64,000 nt of DNA from Streptomyces sp. CB02056 (GTDB taxonomy: Bacteria > Actinomycetota > Actinomycetes > Streptomycetales > Streptomycetaceae). Made by a program: the position numbers and the translations under genes. The stretch spans positions 1 through 64,000 of the forward strand of contig NZ_LIPD01000018.1 in assembly GCF_001905545.1 (NCBI RefSeq), in the 5' to 3' direction. Position 1 is the stretch's first letter; each line of letters starts with the position of its first letter. Of the stretch, positions 16,546 through 24,879 are shown in pieces. The notes beneath the pieces were generated by a model. That model made no database searches and was not told the origin of the DNA. It saw nothing but the letters and a program-made list of their open reading frames with translations.

Positions 16546-17298
16546 TTGCCCGCGGTGGAACTCCGACTGGCCCAGGGCACGCCCTGCTGGGTCAGCCTGC
16601 TGACCGACGACCTGCCCGGCGCCCGCGCCTTCTACGGCGCCCTGCTCGGCTGGACGTACACGCCCGGGCCCGGCCAGCTCGGCGACTACGTCCGGGCCGA
16701 GCTCGACGGGGCACCGGTGGCCGGCCTCGGCGTCTCCACCGCCACCGGCTTCCCGGTGCAGTGGACCACCTACTTCGCCGTGGACGACGCCGACCGCACC
16801 GCCCAACTGGTCCGCGAGTGCGGCGGAACCGTCGCCGTCGGGCCGCTCCAGGCCGAGCGCGCCGGGCGGATGGCCATCGCCGCCGACGTCTCCGGCGCGG
16901 TCTTCGGCCTCTGGCAGGGCGAGGAGCACCTCGGCCGGGAGGCCGGCCGCGAACCGGGCGCCCCGGCCTGGGCCGAACTGCTCACCCCCGACGCGGAGGG
17001 CGCCGCCGGCTTCTACTCCACCATCCTCGACCGCCCGGTCCGCTCCGGCCCGGAGGAGACCGCGCTGCTGGTGAACGGGCGGCCGGTCGCCGGCATCCGG
17101 CACCGCGCCGAGCTGCGCGGCCACCCGCCGCGCTGGCGCACCCACTTCGTGGTCCGCGACGCCGAACTGACCGCCCGGCACACCCTCGGACTCGGCGGCC
17201 GGGTCCTGGTCGAACCGCACGACACCGCCCGCGGCCGCGCCGCCCGGCTGGCCGACCCGCAGGGCGGGCACTTCTCCGTCCTGGAGGTGCTTCCCTAG
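16546..17298 (+). CDS. VOC family (glyoxalase/bleomycin-resistance fold) protein
   Basis: A 250-residue protein with two vicinal-oxygen-chelate modules: the first from QGTPCWVSLLTDDLPGARAF, the second from GAPAWAELLTPDAEGAAGFY. Each module has the D...FY pattern (helix after the first strand) and a closing strand (AVFGLWQ; GGHFSVLEVLP). This is the duplicated form seen in Streptomyces SCO-type hydroxylase-like VOC proteins. Metal and substrate are unknown; the usual metal-binding His/Glu positions are not all obvious. The start is TTG 16546-16548, with GAGGAGG six bases upstream. It is convergent with the thymidine kinase gene, 11 bases apart. Confidence 0.86.
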   Translation: MPAVELRLAQGTPCWVSLLTDDLPGARAFYGALLGWTYTPGPGQLGDYVRAELDGAPVAGLGVSTATGFPVQWTTYFAVDDADRTAQLVRECGGTVAVGPLQAERAGRMAIAADVSGAVFGLWQGEEHLGREAGREPGAPAWAELLTPDAEGAAGFYSTILDRPVRSGPEETALLVNGRPVAGIRHRAELRGHPPRWRTHFVVRDAELTARHTLGLGGRVLVEPHDTARGRAARLADPQGGHFSVLEVLP

Positions 17299-17309
17299 GG
17301 CCCCGGCTC

Positions 17310-17966
17310 TCAGGCCTGCTGCTCCTCGAAGGGCAGCACGTCCGGGGAGAGCACCGAGGCGTGCGCCGTCGCGGCGGTCAGCCGGCGGCGGTGGTGGCGG
17401 CGGCACAGCACCTCGTAGCCGACCTCGTCCCGGTCCACCGAGATGTCGCCGATCACCACCTGGGCGCCCTCGACCACCATCACCCCGCCGACCGTCCGGG
17501 CGTTGTGGGTGGCCCGCGCGCCGCACCAGCAGAGCGCCTCGACCTGGAGCACCTCCACCCGGTCGGCCAGCTCGATCAGCCGCTGCGAGCCCGGGAACAG
17601 CCGGGTGCGGAAGTCGGTGGTGATCCCGAAGGTGTAGACGTCGATGTCCAGTTCGTCCACCACCCGGGCCAGCTGGTCGACCTGCTCGGCGGCGAAGAAC
17701 TGGGCCTCGTCGCAGATCAGGTAGTCCACCCGGCCGCCGGCCGACAGCCGGTGCACCACGTGCGCGTGGAAGTCGAAGTCGTCCGTCACCTCGACCGCGT
17801 CGGCGCGCAGGCCCAGCCGGCTGGAGATCGTCGCCGCGCCCGCCCGGTCGTTGCGGGTGAGGATCACGCCCTGCCGGCCGCGCGCGGTGTGGTTGTGGTC
17901 CATCTGCAGCGCCAGCGTCGACTTGCCGCAGTCCATCGTGCCCGAGAAGAACACCAGTTCAGCCAT
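17310..17966 (-). CDS. tdk: Thymidine kinase
   Basis: Phosphorylates thymidine to dTMP in pyrimidine salvage. In the 218 residues, the P-loop SGTMDCGKST is near the N-terminus, the Walker-B-like motif YLICDEAQFF follows at mid-length, and the lid/substrate loop contains CWCGARATHNAR. The Cys pair there plus VLCRRHH near the end form the structural zinc site of type II thymidine kinases. The start is ATG 17964-17966. The neighbouring phosphodiesterase gene begins upstream on the same strand after 61 bases, so the two may be transcribed together. Confidence 0.95.
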   Translation of the reverse strand: MAELVFFSGTMDCGKSTLALQMDHNHTARGRQGVILTRNDRAGAATISSRLGLRADAVEVTDDFDFHAHVVHRLSAGGRVDYLICDEAQFFAAEQVDQLARVVDELDIDVYTFGITTDFRTRLFPGSQRLIELADRVEVLQVEALCWCGARATHNARTVGGVMVVEGAQVVIGDISVDRDEVGYEVLCRRHHRRRLTAATAHASVLSPDVLPFEEQQA

Positions 17967-18027
17967 GGGTGGAGCAAGGGCCTTTCACATCAAGGGAATT
18001 CGGGCGCAGAAGAGTCGATCGAGCGGC

Positions 18028-19215
18028 TCAGCCGCGGACTTCGAGCAGCGGCACGAACTGCTCGACCGGGGTCATCGAACCGTGCAGACCGATCATCGCG
18101 GACTCGCCGGGCTCGTTGCGGGAGGCGGTGATCGCGATGTCGTCGCGCGCCGCGGCGACCACGTCGCCGATCCGCGCGTACACCCGCTCGTCCACGGCCG
18201 GGCCGAACCAGCCCGCCGCGATCGCCTGGTCCCGGGTGGCCACCCACATCCGGTCGCCCAGCACCTCGCTCCAGACCGCGTGCACGTCGGCCGCGGCCCC
18301 CGGCACCGCGTACACGTGCCGGGCCCGGCCCTCGCCGCCGAGCAGGGCGACGCCGGCGCCCAGCTCCCAGTCCTCGTCGAAGTCGATCCGGTCCTCCGGG
18401 GCGATGTCGATCATGCCGTGGTCGGCCGTCACGTACATCGCCGAACGCGGCGGCAGCTGCGCGGCCAGCCGGCGGGCCAGCCGGTCCACCGCGTCCAGCG
18501 TCATCCGCCACTCGTCCGAGTCCACGCCGAAGCGGTGGCCCGCGCCGTCCAGCTCGCTGACGTACGTGTACACCAGCGCCCGGTCGTGCTCGGCCAGCCA
18601 GGAGGCCGCCAGGTCCATCCGCTCCTCGCCCGTGGTGCGGCCGAGGAAGGTGCCGCCGGACAGCGCCACCCTGGTCAGCGGGGTCTGGGCGAACAGCGGG
18701 GAGGAGACCTGCGCGGTCGCCACCCCGGCCTGGTGGGTGCGCTCGAAGACCGTCGGGTACGGCTGCCAGGCGTGCGGCTCGGTCGGCGGCTGCCAGCGCA
18801 GCTGGTTCATCAGGTAGCCGGCGCCCGGCACCGCCACCGTGTACCCGGCCAGGCCGTGCAGGCCCGGCGGCGTACCGGTGCCGACCGAGGCCAGCGAGGT
18901 CGCCGTGGTGGACGGGAAGCCCGCGGTCAGCGGACGGCCGCGGCCCCCCATCGAGCTCCCGGCCAGCGAGGACAGGAACGGCGCGTACTCGGGGTGGCGC
19001 AGCAGCAGCTCCCAGCCCAGGCCGTCCACCAGGAACACCACCACCCGGTCCGCCGGGGCGATCGGGAGCGTCGCGGTGAACCCGGGGACGCCCAGCCCCG
19101 CCGCCACCGAGGGCAGCAGGTCGCACAGCGAACCACTGCCGTACGGGGGCGCGGGGGCCGTGGCCGGGTCAAGGATCTCGAAGGCGTCGTAGCCGTCGGC
19201 AGGAACGAAGGACAT
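18028..19215 (-). CDS. Alkaline phosphatase superfamily phosphodiesterase
   Basis: A 395-residue protein of the type I phosphodiesterase/nucleotide pyrophosphatase group within the alkaline phosphatase superfamily. Metal-site motifs: VVVFLVDGLGWELL (first Asp), LTAGFPSTTATSLA (nucleophilic Thr after FPST), ELDGAGHRFGVDSDEW (Asp and His), MYVTADHGMIDI (Asp-His pair) and GLHGSMTP (last His). No signal peptide is visible, so it may be cytoplasmic. The substrate (nucleotide, phospholipid or phosphonate ester) is unknown. The start is ATG 19213-19215. It lies 44 bases after the DUF5998 gene on the same strand, and that pairing is common in Streptomyces. Confidence 0.9.
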   Translation of the reverse strand: MSFVPADGYDAFEILDPATAPAPPYGSGSLCDLLPSVAAGLGVPGFTATLPIAPADRVVVFLVDGLGWELLLRHPEYAPFLSSLAGSSMGGRGRPLTAGFPSTTATSLASVGTGTPPGLHGLAGYTVAVPGAGYLMNQLRWQPPTEPHAWQPYPTVFERTHQAGVATAQVSSPLFAQTPLTRVALSGGTFLGRTTGEERMDLAASWLAEHDRALVYTYVSELDGAGHRFGVDSDEWRMTLDAVDRLARRLAAQLPPRSAMYVTADHGMIDIAPEDRIDFDEDWELGAGVALLGGEGRARHVYAVPGAAADVHAVWSEVLGDRMWVATRDQAIAAGWFGPAVDERVYARIGDVVAAARDDIAITASRNEPGESAMIGLHGSMTPVEQFVPLLEVRG

Positions 19216-19259
19216 GGAACCGGATTCGTAGCGGTGCGGTCGGTCGGAAGCGGCGGAAC

Positions 19260-19859
19260 TCAGACCCGCGGGCCGGTGCTGATCGTCGCGTCGGACAGCG
19301 CCCGGGCGAACACCAGCGCCTGGGACACCGTCTCCGGGCCGTCGCCGGCCTCGCTCACCCGCAGGGAGAGGTCGTCGGCCGTGGCCGAGCCGGTGTAGCC
19401 GTGGTCGGCCTCGCAGTTCGGGTCCGAACAGCCGGCCGGCTCCAGGTCCAGGCGCTGCACCGCGCCCCAGCCGATCGTCAGCACCACCTCGCGCGGCAGG
19501 GTGCCCGGGGTGTACGTCTCCGGGTTCGCCACCATCCGGCTCACCACCACCGAACCGATCCGGTCCAGCCGGACGCTCTCCGTCGAGGTCGTCGCGAACG
19601 GCACCGCCGGGCTGCCCTCGGCCCCGGACTGCTCGTCCGTGTGGCTCACCACGAACCGGGTCGGGGTGAGGACCAGCACCGTGACGTGCCGCCGCACCTC
19701 GTTGGCGTCGAAGGTCGTCTCCTGGTGCACCAGGTAGGAGCTGATCGGCTCCGGGCCCACCGCGGACTCGACCGCCTCGGACACCAGGGCCGGGTAGTAG
19801 CCGCTGCGCTCGATAGCCGAGCGCAGGTCCTGAGTGGTGGTGGTACCGGTCTTCGCCAT
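19260..19859 (-). CDS. DUF5998 family protein
   Basis: A 199-residue actinobacterial protein of the DUF5998 family, function unknown. It is mostly beta strand, with a helical N-terminus (LRSAIERSGYYPALVSEAVE). The pair CSDPNCEADHGYTG (two Cys and a His within 10 residues) in the C-terminal third could bind metal. A recurring SSYLVHQETTFDANEVRRH precedes the core strands. No membrane segment is visible. The start is ATG 19857-19859. It is the first gene of a short leftward group with the phosphodiesterase and perhaps tdk, which suggests linked roles in nucleotide or phosphate metabolism; that is inference only. Confidence 0.82.
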   Translation of the reverse strand: MAKTGTTTTQDLRSAIERSGYYPALVSEAVESAVGPEPISSYLVHQETTFDANEVRRHVTVLVLTPTRFVVSHTDEQSGAEGSPAVPFATTSTESVRLDRIGSVVVSRMVANPETYTPGTLPREVVLTIGWGAVQRLDLEPAGCSDPNCEADHGYTGSATADDLSLRVSEAGDGPETVSQALVFARALSDATISTGPRV

Positions 19860-19950
19860 ATCTCCATCCTGGCATGGTCCGCCGACGAAGCGGGCGGCAC
19901 GGCGCCGAGCTTCGGACAACAGCGCCCGGGCAGGGCGCAACCAAGGAAGG

Positions 19951-22818
19951 TTACAGCGTGCTCATCGCGCGCGGGCCCAGATCGCTGCGGACCGGCAGCG
20001 GCGCCACCCGCACCCGCGCCCCCAGGATCGCCAGTCCGTGCGGGGCCACGACCACCGGTTCGAGATCCACCGAGGCGATCTCCGGCACGTCGTCCACCAG
20101 CTGCGACACCCGTAGCAGCAGTTCCTCCAGCGCGTCGGTGTCCACCGACTCGGCGCCGCGCCAGCCGAACAGCAGCGGCGCCGCCCGCACCTCCCGGATC
20201 AGCCCGGCGACGTCCTGGTCGGTGGCCGGAACCAGTCGGTGCGCGGTGTCGCCCAGCAGTTCGGCCGGGGCGCCGGCCAGGCCGAAGGAGAGGATCGCGC
20301 CGACCGCCGGGTCCACCGTGGCGGCGATCACGGTGTCCACGCCGCGCGGCGCCATCCGCTGGACCACCAGCTCGGCCTGCGCGGCGCCGCCGAGCAGCGC
20401 GTCCAGCTCGCGGTGGGCGCGGCGCAGGCCCGCCTCGTCGGTCAGGTCCAGCCGGACGCTGCCCAGGTCGGGGCGGTGGCGCAGGTGCGGGGCGGTCGCC
20501 TTGAGGGCCACCGGGTAGCCGAGCGCCGCGGCGGCCGCGACGGCGGCCTCCTCGTCCGGGGCCGCCCGCACCGGCGAGACGTCGATCCCGTAGCGGGCCA
20601 GCAGCTCCTGCGCCTCGGCCTCGGACAGGGTGATCCGGGCGCCGCCGGGCTGGGTGCGTGCGGCGACGGCGGCCCGGGTGCTCAGCGCCGCCTCCACCAG
20701 CCGGCGGGCGCCGGGCTCGTCGATCCGGTCCAGCTCGGGGACGCGCGCCGTCTCCTCCGCCGCGGCCGTGCGGCGGCGCCACTGCGCGTAGTGCACGGCG
20801 TGGGCGAGGGCGTGCACAGCCCGCTCGGGCGCCGCGTACGCGGGGATGCCGCCGGGGCGCAGCCGGACCGGCAGGTCGGTCAGCGCCAGGTGGGTGAGCA
20901 CCAGCGGCTTGCCCAGCTCCCGGGCGCGGCCACCGGCTTCGAGCAGCGCGGCGGCGATCTCCGGGTCGTCCGAGCCCATCGCGGGGTCGTCCTCGCCGGT
21001 CAGCCGGCCGCCCATGAAGGCGTGGGCGGAGGTGCCGATCGGCGGGATGGCGACGGCGATCACCGCGTCCACGGCCGGATCGGCGAGCGCGACGTCCAGG
21101 GCGATCCGGAAGTTCTCGCCGGTCGCGGCGGTGGTGAGGTCGACGGGCGTGCACGGGCGCAGGCCGGCGCTCAGCAGGGCGTCGTAGGTGAGCAGGCCGA
21201 GCGAGTCGGAGTTGCCGACCACCGCGACCCGGTTCCCCGGCGGCAGCGGCTGCTGGGCCAGCAGCTCGCCGGTGTCGTACAGCTCGGTGATGGTCGACAC
21301 CCGGATGACGCCCGCCTGCTCGAACAGCGCGTCCACGGTGGCGTCGCGCAGGCCGGTGGCGGTGGCGGGGACGGCGTGGCCGGGCGGCAGGCTGCCGGTG
21401 TGCCGGGCGCCCTTGACCACCACGACCGGCTTGACGGCGGCCAGCCGGCGGGCGATCCGGGTGAACTTGCGCGGGTTGCCGAAGGACTCCAGGTACAGCA
21501 GCACCACCTGGGTGGCCTCGTCCTCGGCCCAGTACTGGAGGAAGTCGTTGCCGGAGACGTCGGAACGGTTGCCGACCGAGGCGAAGGAGGAGACGCCGAG
21601 GCCGCGCTTGTGGGAGGCCTCCAGCAGGGCCACGCCGATCGCGCCGGACTGGCAGAAGATCCCGAAGCCGCCGCGGCCGGGCAGGCGCGGGGCGAGCGAG
21701 GCGTTCAGCGGGCGCCCGGGGTCGGTGTTGATCAGGCCGAAGGCGTTCGGGCCGATCACCCGCATGCCGGCCGCGCGGGCCTGGCGGACCAGCGCGCGCT
21801 GCCGGTCCCGGCCCTCCGGGCCGGTCTCCGCGTAGCCGGCGGTGACCACCACCAGGCCCTGCACCCCGTGGGCGCCGCACTCGGCGACGGCGGCCGGGAC
21901 GGCGCCCTCGGGGACGGCGATCACCGCGAGGTCCACCGGCCCTGGAATGTCCAGAATCGAACGGTGGACCGGGACGCCGTCCAGCTCGGTGCCGGGCGCG
22001 GCGTTGCGGTTCACCGCGTACACCGGGCGGTCGGCCGGGGCCTCGTCCCCCAGCAGGTCGCGCAGGATGGCCCGGCCGACGGTCTGCGGGGTGCGGGAGA
22101 CCCCGATCACCGCCACCGAGCGCGGGGTGAGCAGGCGCTGCACCGAGCGCGCCTCGGCGCGGTGCTCGCGGGCGCGCATCACGGCGAGCGAGCGGTCGGT
22201 CTGCTCCAGGTCGAACTCCAGGTGCACCACGCCGTCGGCGAAGCTGCGGTGCTGGGTGTAGCCGGCGTCCGTGAAGACCTTCACCATCTTCCGGTTCTCC
22301 GGCAGCACTTCGGCCTGGAAGCGGCGGATGCCGCGCTCCTGCGCGACCGCCGCGATGTGCTCCAGCAGGGCGGAGGCCACGCCGCGGCCCTGGTGGGCGT
22401 CCTGCACCAGGAAGGCCACCTCGGCGTCGGTGCCGGTCTCGGAGGGGCGCCCCTCCGCGTCGATCCGGTCGTACCGGACGGTGGCGATGAAGCGGTCCCG
22501 GACCACCACCGCGAGGCCCACCCGGTTCACGAAGTCGTGGTGGGTGAAGCGGCGGACGTCCTTGTCGGAGAGCCGCGGATAGGGGGCGAAGAACCGGAAG
22601 TACTTGGACTGGTCCGACACCTGCCCGTAGAACTCCACGAGCCGTCCGGCGTCGTCGGGGGTGATCGGCCGGATCCGGGCCGTACCTCCGTCACGCAGCA
22701 GGATGTCCGCTTCCCAGTGCTGCGGATAGTCGGGTTGCGCGGGCTTCGCCACCGCGGGGTCTTCCACATTCGTCAGGTTATCCGGCGGCGAGCCGAATGG
22801 CGCCGGGCGCGTGCTCAC
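19951..22818 (-). CDS. GNAT acetyltransferase fused to NDP-forming acyl-CoA synthetase domains (Pat type)
   Basis: A 955-residue protein-lysine acetyltransferase of the Pat/AcuA-like class. The GNAT domain is at the N-terminus (ILLRDGGTARIRPITPDDA to about residue 190, with the acetyl-CoA loop DAHQGRGVASALLEH). It is followed by the CoA-binding domain (LLTPRSVAVIGVSR), a succinyl-CoA-ligase-like domain (GIFCQSGAIGVALLE) and an ATP-grasp domain (ARYGIDVSPVRAAP onward). E. coli PatZ has the reverse order. The SHTG motif of active acyl-CoA synthetases appears as TATG, so the synthetase part is probably only a sensor. The start is GTG 22816-22818; an in-frame GTG at 22765-22767 would give 938 residues. 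Confidence 0.88.
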   Translation of the reverse strand: MSTRPAPFGSPPDNLTNVEDPAVAKPAQPDYPQHWEADILLRDGGTARIRPITPDDAGRLVEFYGQVSDQSKYFRFFAPYPRLSDKDVRRFTHHDFVNRVGLAVVVRDRFIATVRYDRIDAEGRPSETGTDAEVAFLVQDAHQGRGVASALLEHIAAVAQERGIRRFQAEVLPENRKMVKVFTDAGYTQHRSFADGVVHLEFDLEQTDRSLAVMRAREHRAEARSVQRLLTPRSVAVIGVSRTPQTVGRAILRDLLGDEAPADRPVYAVNRNAAPGTELDGVPVHRSILDIPGPVDLAVIAVPEGAVPAAVAECGAHGVQGLVVVTAGYAETGPEGRDRQRALVRQARAAGMRVIGPNAFGLINTDPGRPLNASLAPRLPGRGGFGIFCQSGAIGVALLEASHKRGLGVSSFASVGNRSDVSGNDFLQYWAEDEATQVVLLYLESFGNPRKFTRIARRLAAVKPVVVVKGARHTGSLPPGHAVPATATGLRDATVDALFEQAGVIRVSTITELYDTGELLAQQPLPPGNRVAVVGNSDSLGLLTYDALLSAGLRPCTPVDLTTAATGENFRIALDVALADPAVDAVIAVAIPPIGTSAHAFMGGRLTGEDDPAMGSDDPEIAAALLEAGGRARELGKPLVLTHLALTDLPVRLRPGGIPAYAAPERAVHALAHAVHYAQWRRRTAAAEETARVPELDRIDEPGARRLVEAALSTRAAVAARTQPGGARITLSEAEAQELLARYGIDVSPVRAAPDEEAAVAAAAALGYPVALKATAPHLRHRPDLGSVRLDLTDEAGLRRAHRELDALLGGAAQAELVVQRMAPRGVDTVIAATVDPAVGAILSFGLAGAPAELLGDTAHRLVPATDQDVAGLIREVRAAPLLFGWRGAESVDTDALEELLLRVSQLVDDVPEIASVDLEPVVVAPHGLAILGARVRVAPLPVRSDLGPRAMSTL

Positions 22819-22916
22819 GGCAGGGTGGACAGGGCCGTCGACCGGGGTTTATGCCCCGAAAAGAAACAATCACAAGTCCTGAACGCTGCGGTTCCCAGGG
22901 GCCGCCTGCGTGCAAC

Positions 22917-22932
22917 ACTGGTCTAGACAACA
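22917..22932. promoter_or_regulatory. DasR-type operator (dre site) before ptsH
   Basis: ACTGGTCTAGACAACA matches 14 of 16 positions of the DasR-responsive element consensus ACTGGTCTAGACCACT. It lies 63 bases upstream of ptsH, a known DasR target in Streptomyces, where DasR represses PTS genes until glucosamine-6-phosphate binds. Confidence 0.8.
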
Positions 22933-22994
22933 TGGCCGTTTCCCCCCGCTCACCGAGCACGGCCGTGACCAGCTTCACCGGAAAGGCACGTCTC

Positions 22995-23276
22995 ATGGCT
23001 GAGCGCCGCGTCACCATCGGTTGGGCCGAGGGCCTGCACGCCCGTCCCGCCTCCGTCTTCGTCCGGGCCGTCACGGCCACCGGCGTGCCGATCACCATCG
23101 CCAAGCCGGGCGGCAACCCGGTCAACGCCGCCTCCATGCTCGGCCTCCTCGGCCTGGGCGCCCAGGGCGGCGACGAGGTCATCCTCGCCTCCGACGCCGA
23201 GAACGCCGACGACGCGCTCGACCGCCTCGCCAAGCTCGTCTCCGAGGGCCTCGACGAGCTCCCCGCCGCGGCCTGA
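22995..23276 (+). CDS. ptsH: Phosphocarrier protein HPr
   Basis: A 93-residue general phosphocarrier of the PEP:sugar phosphotransferase system, taking phosphate from Enzyme I and passing it to sugar-specific IIA domains. The active-site His is at position 15 in EGLHARPAS. Ser47 in NAASMLGLL is at the regulatory Ser46 position of Gram-positive HPr. In Streptomyces, HPr feeds N-acetylglucosamine and fructose uptake. The gene is monocistronic, starts at ATG 22995, has a DasR operator upstream, and ends in a 19-bp hairpin at 23293-23333. The Pat-type gene is divergent on its left. Confidence 0.96.
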   Translation: MAERRVTIGWAEGLHARPASVFVRAVTATGVPITIAKPGGNPVNAASMLGLLGLGAQGGDEVILASDAENADDALDRLAKLVSEGLDELPAAA

Positions 23277-23292
23277 GCCTCGCAGCACGCAC

Positions 23293-23333
23293 CCGATCGG
23301 GGTGCCGCCGGATTCCGGCGGCACCCCGATCGG
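23293..23333. terminator. Terminator ptsH / rtcB
   Basis: A perfect 19-bp inverted repeat (23293-23311 and 23315-23333) with a 3-base loop is followed by CTTT on the plus strand. It lies between the convergent stops of ptsH and rtcB. Confidence 0.88.
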
Positions 23334-23364
23334 CTTTCCGGCCGCCGTGCTCCGGCCGGCCTGG

Positions 23365-24558
23365 TCAGCCCTTGACGCAGACGACCTGCTTGAGGTGCGC
23401 GACCACCTCGACGAGGTCCTTCTGCTGCTCGATGACCTTCTCGATGTTCTTGTAGGCGCCCGGGATCTCGTCCACCACGCCGCCGTCCTTGCGGCACTCC
23501 ACGCCCTTGGTCTGCTCGACCAGGTCCTGGGTGGTGAACCGCTTCTTCGCGGCGTTGCGGCTCATCTTGCGGCCGGCGCCGTGCGAGGCCGAGTTGAACG
23601 ACGACGCGTTGCCCAGGCCGCGGACGATGTAGGAACCCGTCCCCATCGAGCCGGGGATGATCCCGAGATCGCCGGAGCCGGCCCGGATCGCGCCCTTGCG
23701 GGTCACCAGCAGGTCGACGCCGTCGTACCGCTCCTCCGACACGTAGTTGTGGTGGCAGCTGATGACCTCGTCGAAGGTCACCCCGGCCTTGGTGAACTCC
23801 CGACGGACGACGTCCTGGAAGAGCGCCATCATCAGCGCGCGGTTGAGCTTCGCGTACTCCTGGGCCCAGAACAGGTCCTGCCGGTAGGCACCCATCTCCG
23901 GGGTCTTCGCGAGGAAGACCGCGAGGTCCTGGTCGATCAGGCCCTGGTTGTGCGGCAGCGAGCGGGCGACGCCCATGTGGTGCTCGGCCAGCTCCTTGCC
24001 GATGTTGCGCGATCCGGAGTGCAGCATCAGCCAGACCGCATCAGTCGTATCAACGCACAGTTCTATGAAGTGATTTCCTCCGCCGAGCGTCGCCATCTGC
24101 TGCATCGCCCGCCCGCGCCGCCACTTGACGTCCTCCGCGATGCCGTCGAAGCGCTGCCAGAAGTCGTCCCAGCCCGCCGTGCGGAAGCCGTGCAGCTTGG
24201 ACGGGTCCACCGGGTCGCTGTGCAGGCCGCGGCCGACCGGGATGGCCCGCTCGATCTCGCGGCGCAGGCCGGAGAGGTCGTCCGGGAGGTCCTCGGCGGT
24301 GAGCGAGGTCTTCACCGCGCTCATCCCGCAGCCGATGTCGACGCCGACGGCCGCCGGGCAGACCGCGTCCTTCATGGCGATGACGGAGCCGACCGTCGCG
24401 CCCTTGCCCAGGTGGACGTCGGGCATCACGGCGAGGCCGTGCAGCCAGGGCAGCGAGCTGATGTTGCGCAGCTGCTGGAGGGCCTGGCCCTCGACGGTGG
24501 CCGGGTCGGTCCACATCCGGATCGGGACGCGGACGCCGGGTACCTCGGTGTACGACAT
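23365..24558 (-). CDS. rtcB: RtcB-type RNA ligase
   Basis: Joins RNA 3'-phosphate or 2',3'-cyclic phosphate to 5'-OH ends using GTP and Mn2+. In bacteria it is linked to RNA repair after nuclease damage. In the 397 residues: VMPDVHLGKGATVG, the metal Cys in VDIGCGMSAV, QMATLGGGNHFIEL (metal His), LHSGSRNIG, and the guanylylated His in SASHGAGRKMSR. The length fits bacterial RtcB. The start is ATG 24556-24558 behind CTGGAGG. A 23-codon leader ORF with its own strong ribosome binding site lies 93 bases upstream. No rtcA or rtcR is present. Confidence 0.95.
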   Translation of the reverse strand: MSYTEVPGVRVPIRMWTDPATVEGQALQQLRNISSLPWLHGLAVMPDVHLGKGATVGSVIAMKDAVCPAAVGVDIGCGMSAVKTSLTAEDLPDDLSGLRREIERAIPVGRGLHSDPVDPSKLHGFRTAGWDDFWQRFDGIAEDVKWRRGRAMQQMATLGGGNHFIELCVDTTDAVWLMLHSGSRNIGKELAEHHMGVARSLPHNQGLIDQDLAVFLAKTPEMGAYRQDLFWAQEYAKLNRALMMALFQDVVRREFTKAGVTFDEVISCHHNYVSEERYDGVDLLVTRKGAIRAGSGDLGIIPGSMGTGSYIVRGLGNASSFNSASHGAGRKMSRNAAKKRFTTQDLVEQTKGVECRKDGGVVDEIPGAYKNIEKVIEQQKDLVEVVAHLKQVVCVKG

Positions 24559-24651
24559 GGGTGAACGACCTCCAGGGGTCGGGTGGTTCGGGGAAGGTGG
24601 TGCCGCGCGAGGAATCCCGGCGCGGCTCGGGGAAGTTCAGGGGGGTGGGGC

Positions 24652-24723
24652 TCAGGCGCCCGGGGCGACGGTGCAGGGGGAATACGGCCTCGGGGAGCGT
24701 CGTATGGCTTGCTCGACCCGCAT
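24652..24723 (-). CDS. Short leader ORF upstream of rtcB
   Basis: A 23-codon ORF beginning ATG 24721-24723 and ending TGA 24652-24654. The peptide starts MRVEQAIRRSPRPYSPC and ends APGA, with a basic first half and prolines in the middle. The minus strand reads GGAAGGGAGG eight bases before the ATG, one of the strongest Shine-Dalgarno sequences in the window. It lies 93 bases before rtcB on the same strand with no terminator between. That makes a translated leader or upstream ORF plausible; it could also be chance. Confidence 0.45.
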   Translation of the reverse strand: MRVEQAIRRSPRPYSPCTVAPGA

Positions 24724-24810
24724 GGTGACCGCCTCCCTTCCTTCGTCGCATTTCGCACGTGCTGTGCGTCGGGGAACATCTATCCACGGAACGGGCGCGG
24801 CCCGCAACGG

Positions 24811-24859
24811 ATTTAAAAACGCGTCCGGCCCGGCGGAGCGGATGCTCCACCGGGCCGGA
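24811..24859 (-). terminator. Intrinsic terminator after M16 protease genes
   Basis: A 16-bp stem with one mismatch (24824-24839 and 24844-24859, loop GGAT) is followed on the minus strand by CGCGTTTTTAAAT. This is a classical rho-independent terminator with a T tract, 20 bases after the stop of the second M16 gene. The rtcB promoter must therefore lie in 24724-24810. Confidence 0.9.
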
Positions 24860-24879
24860 GGGTGTTCCGGGAGGGGCCG

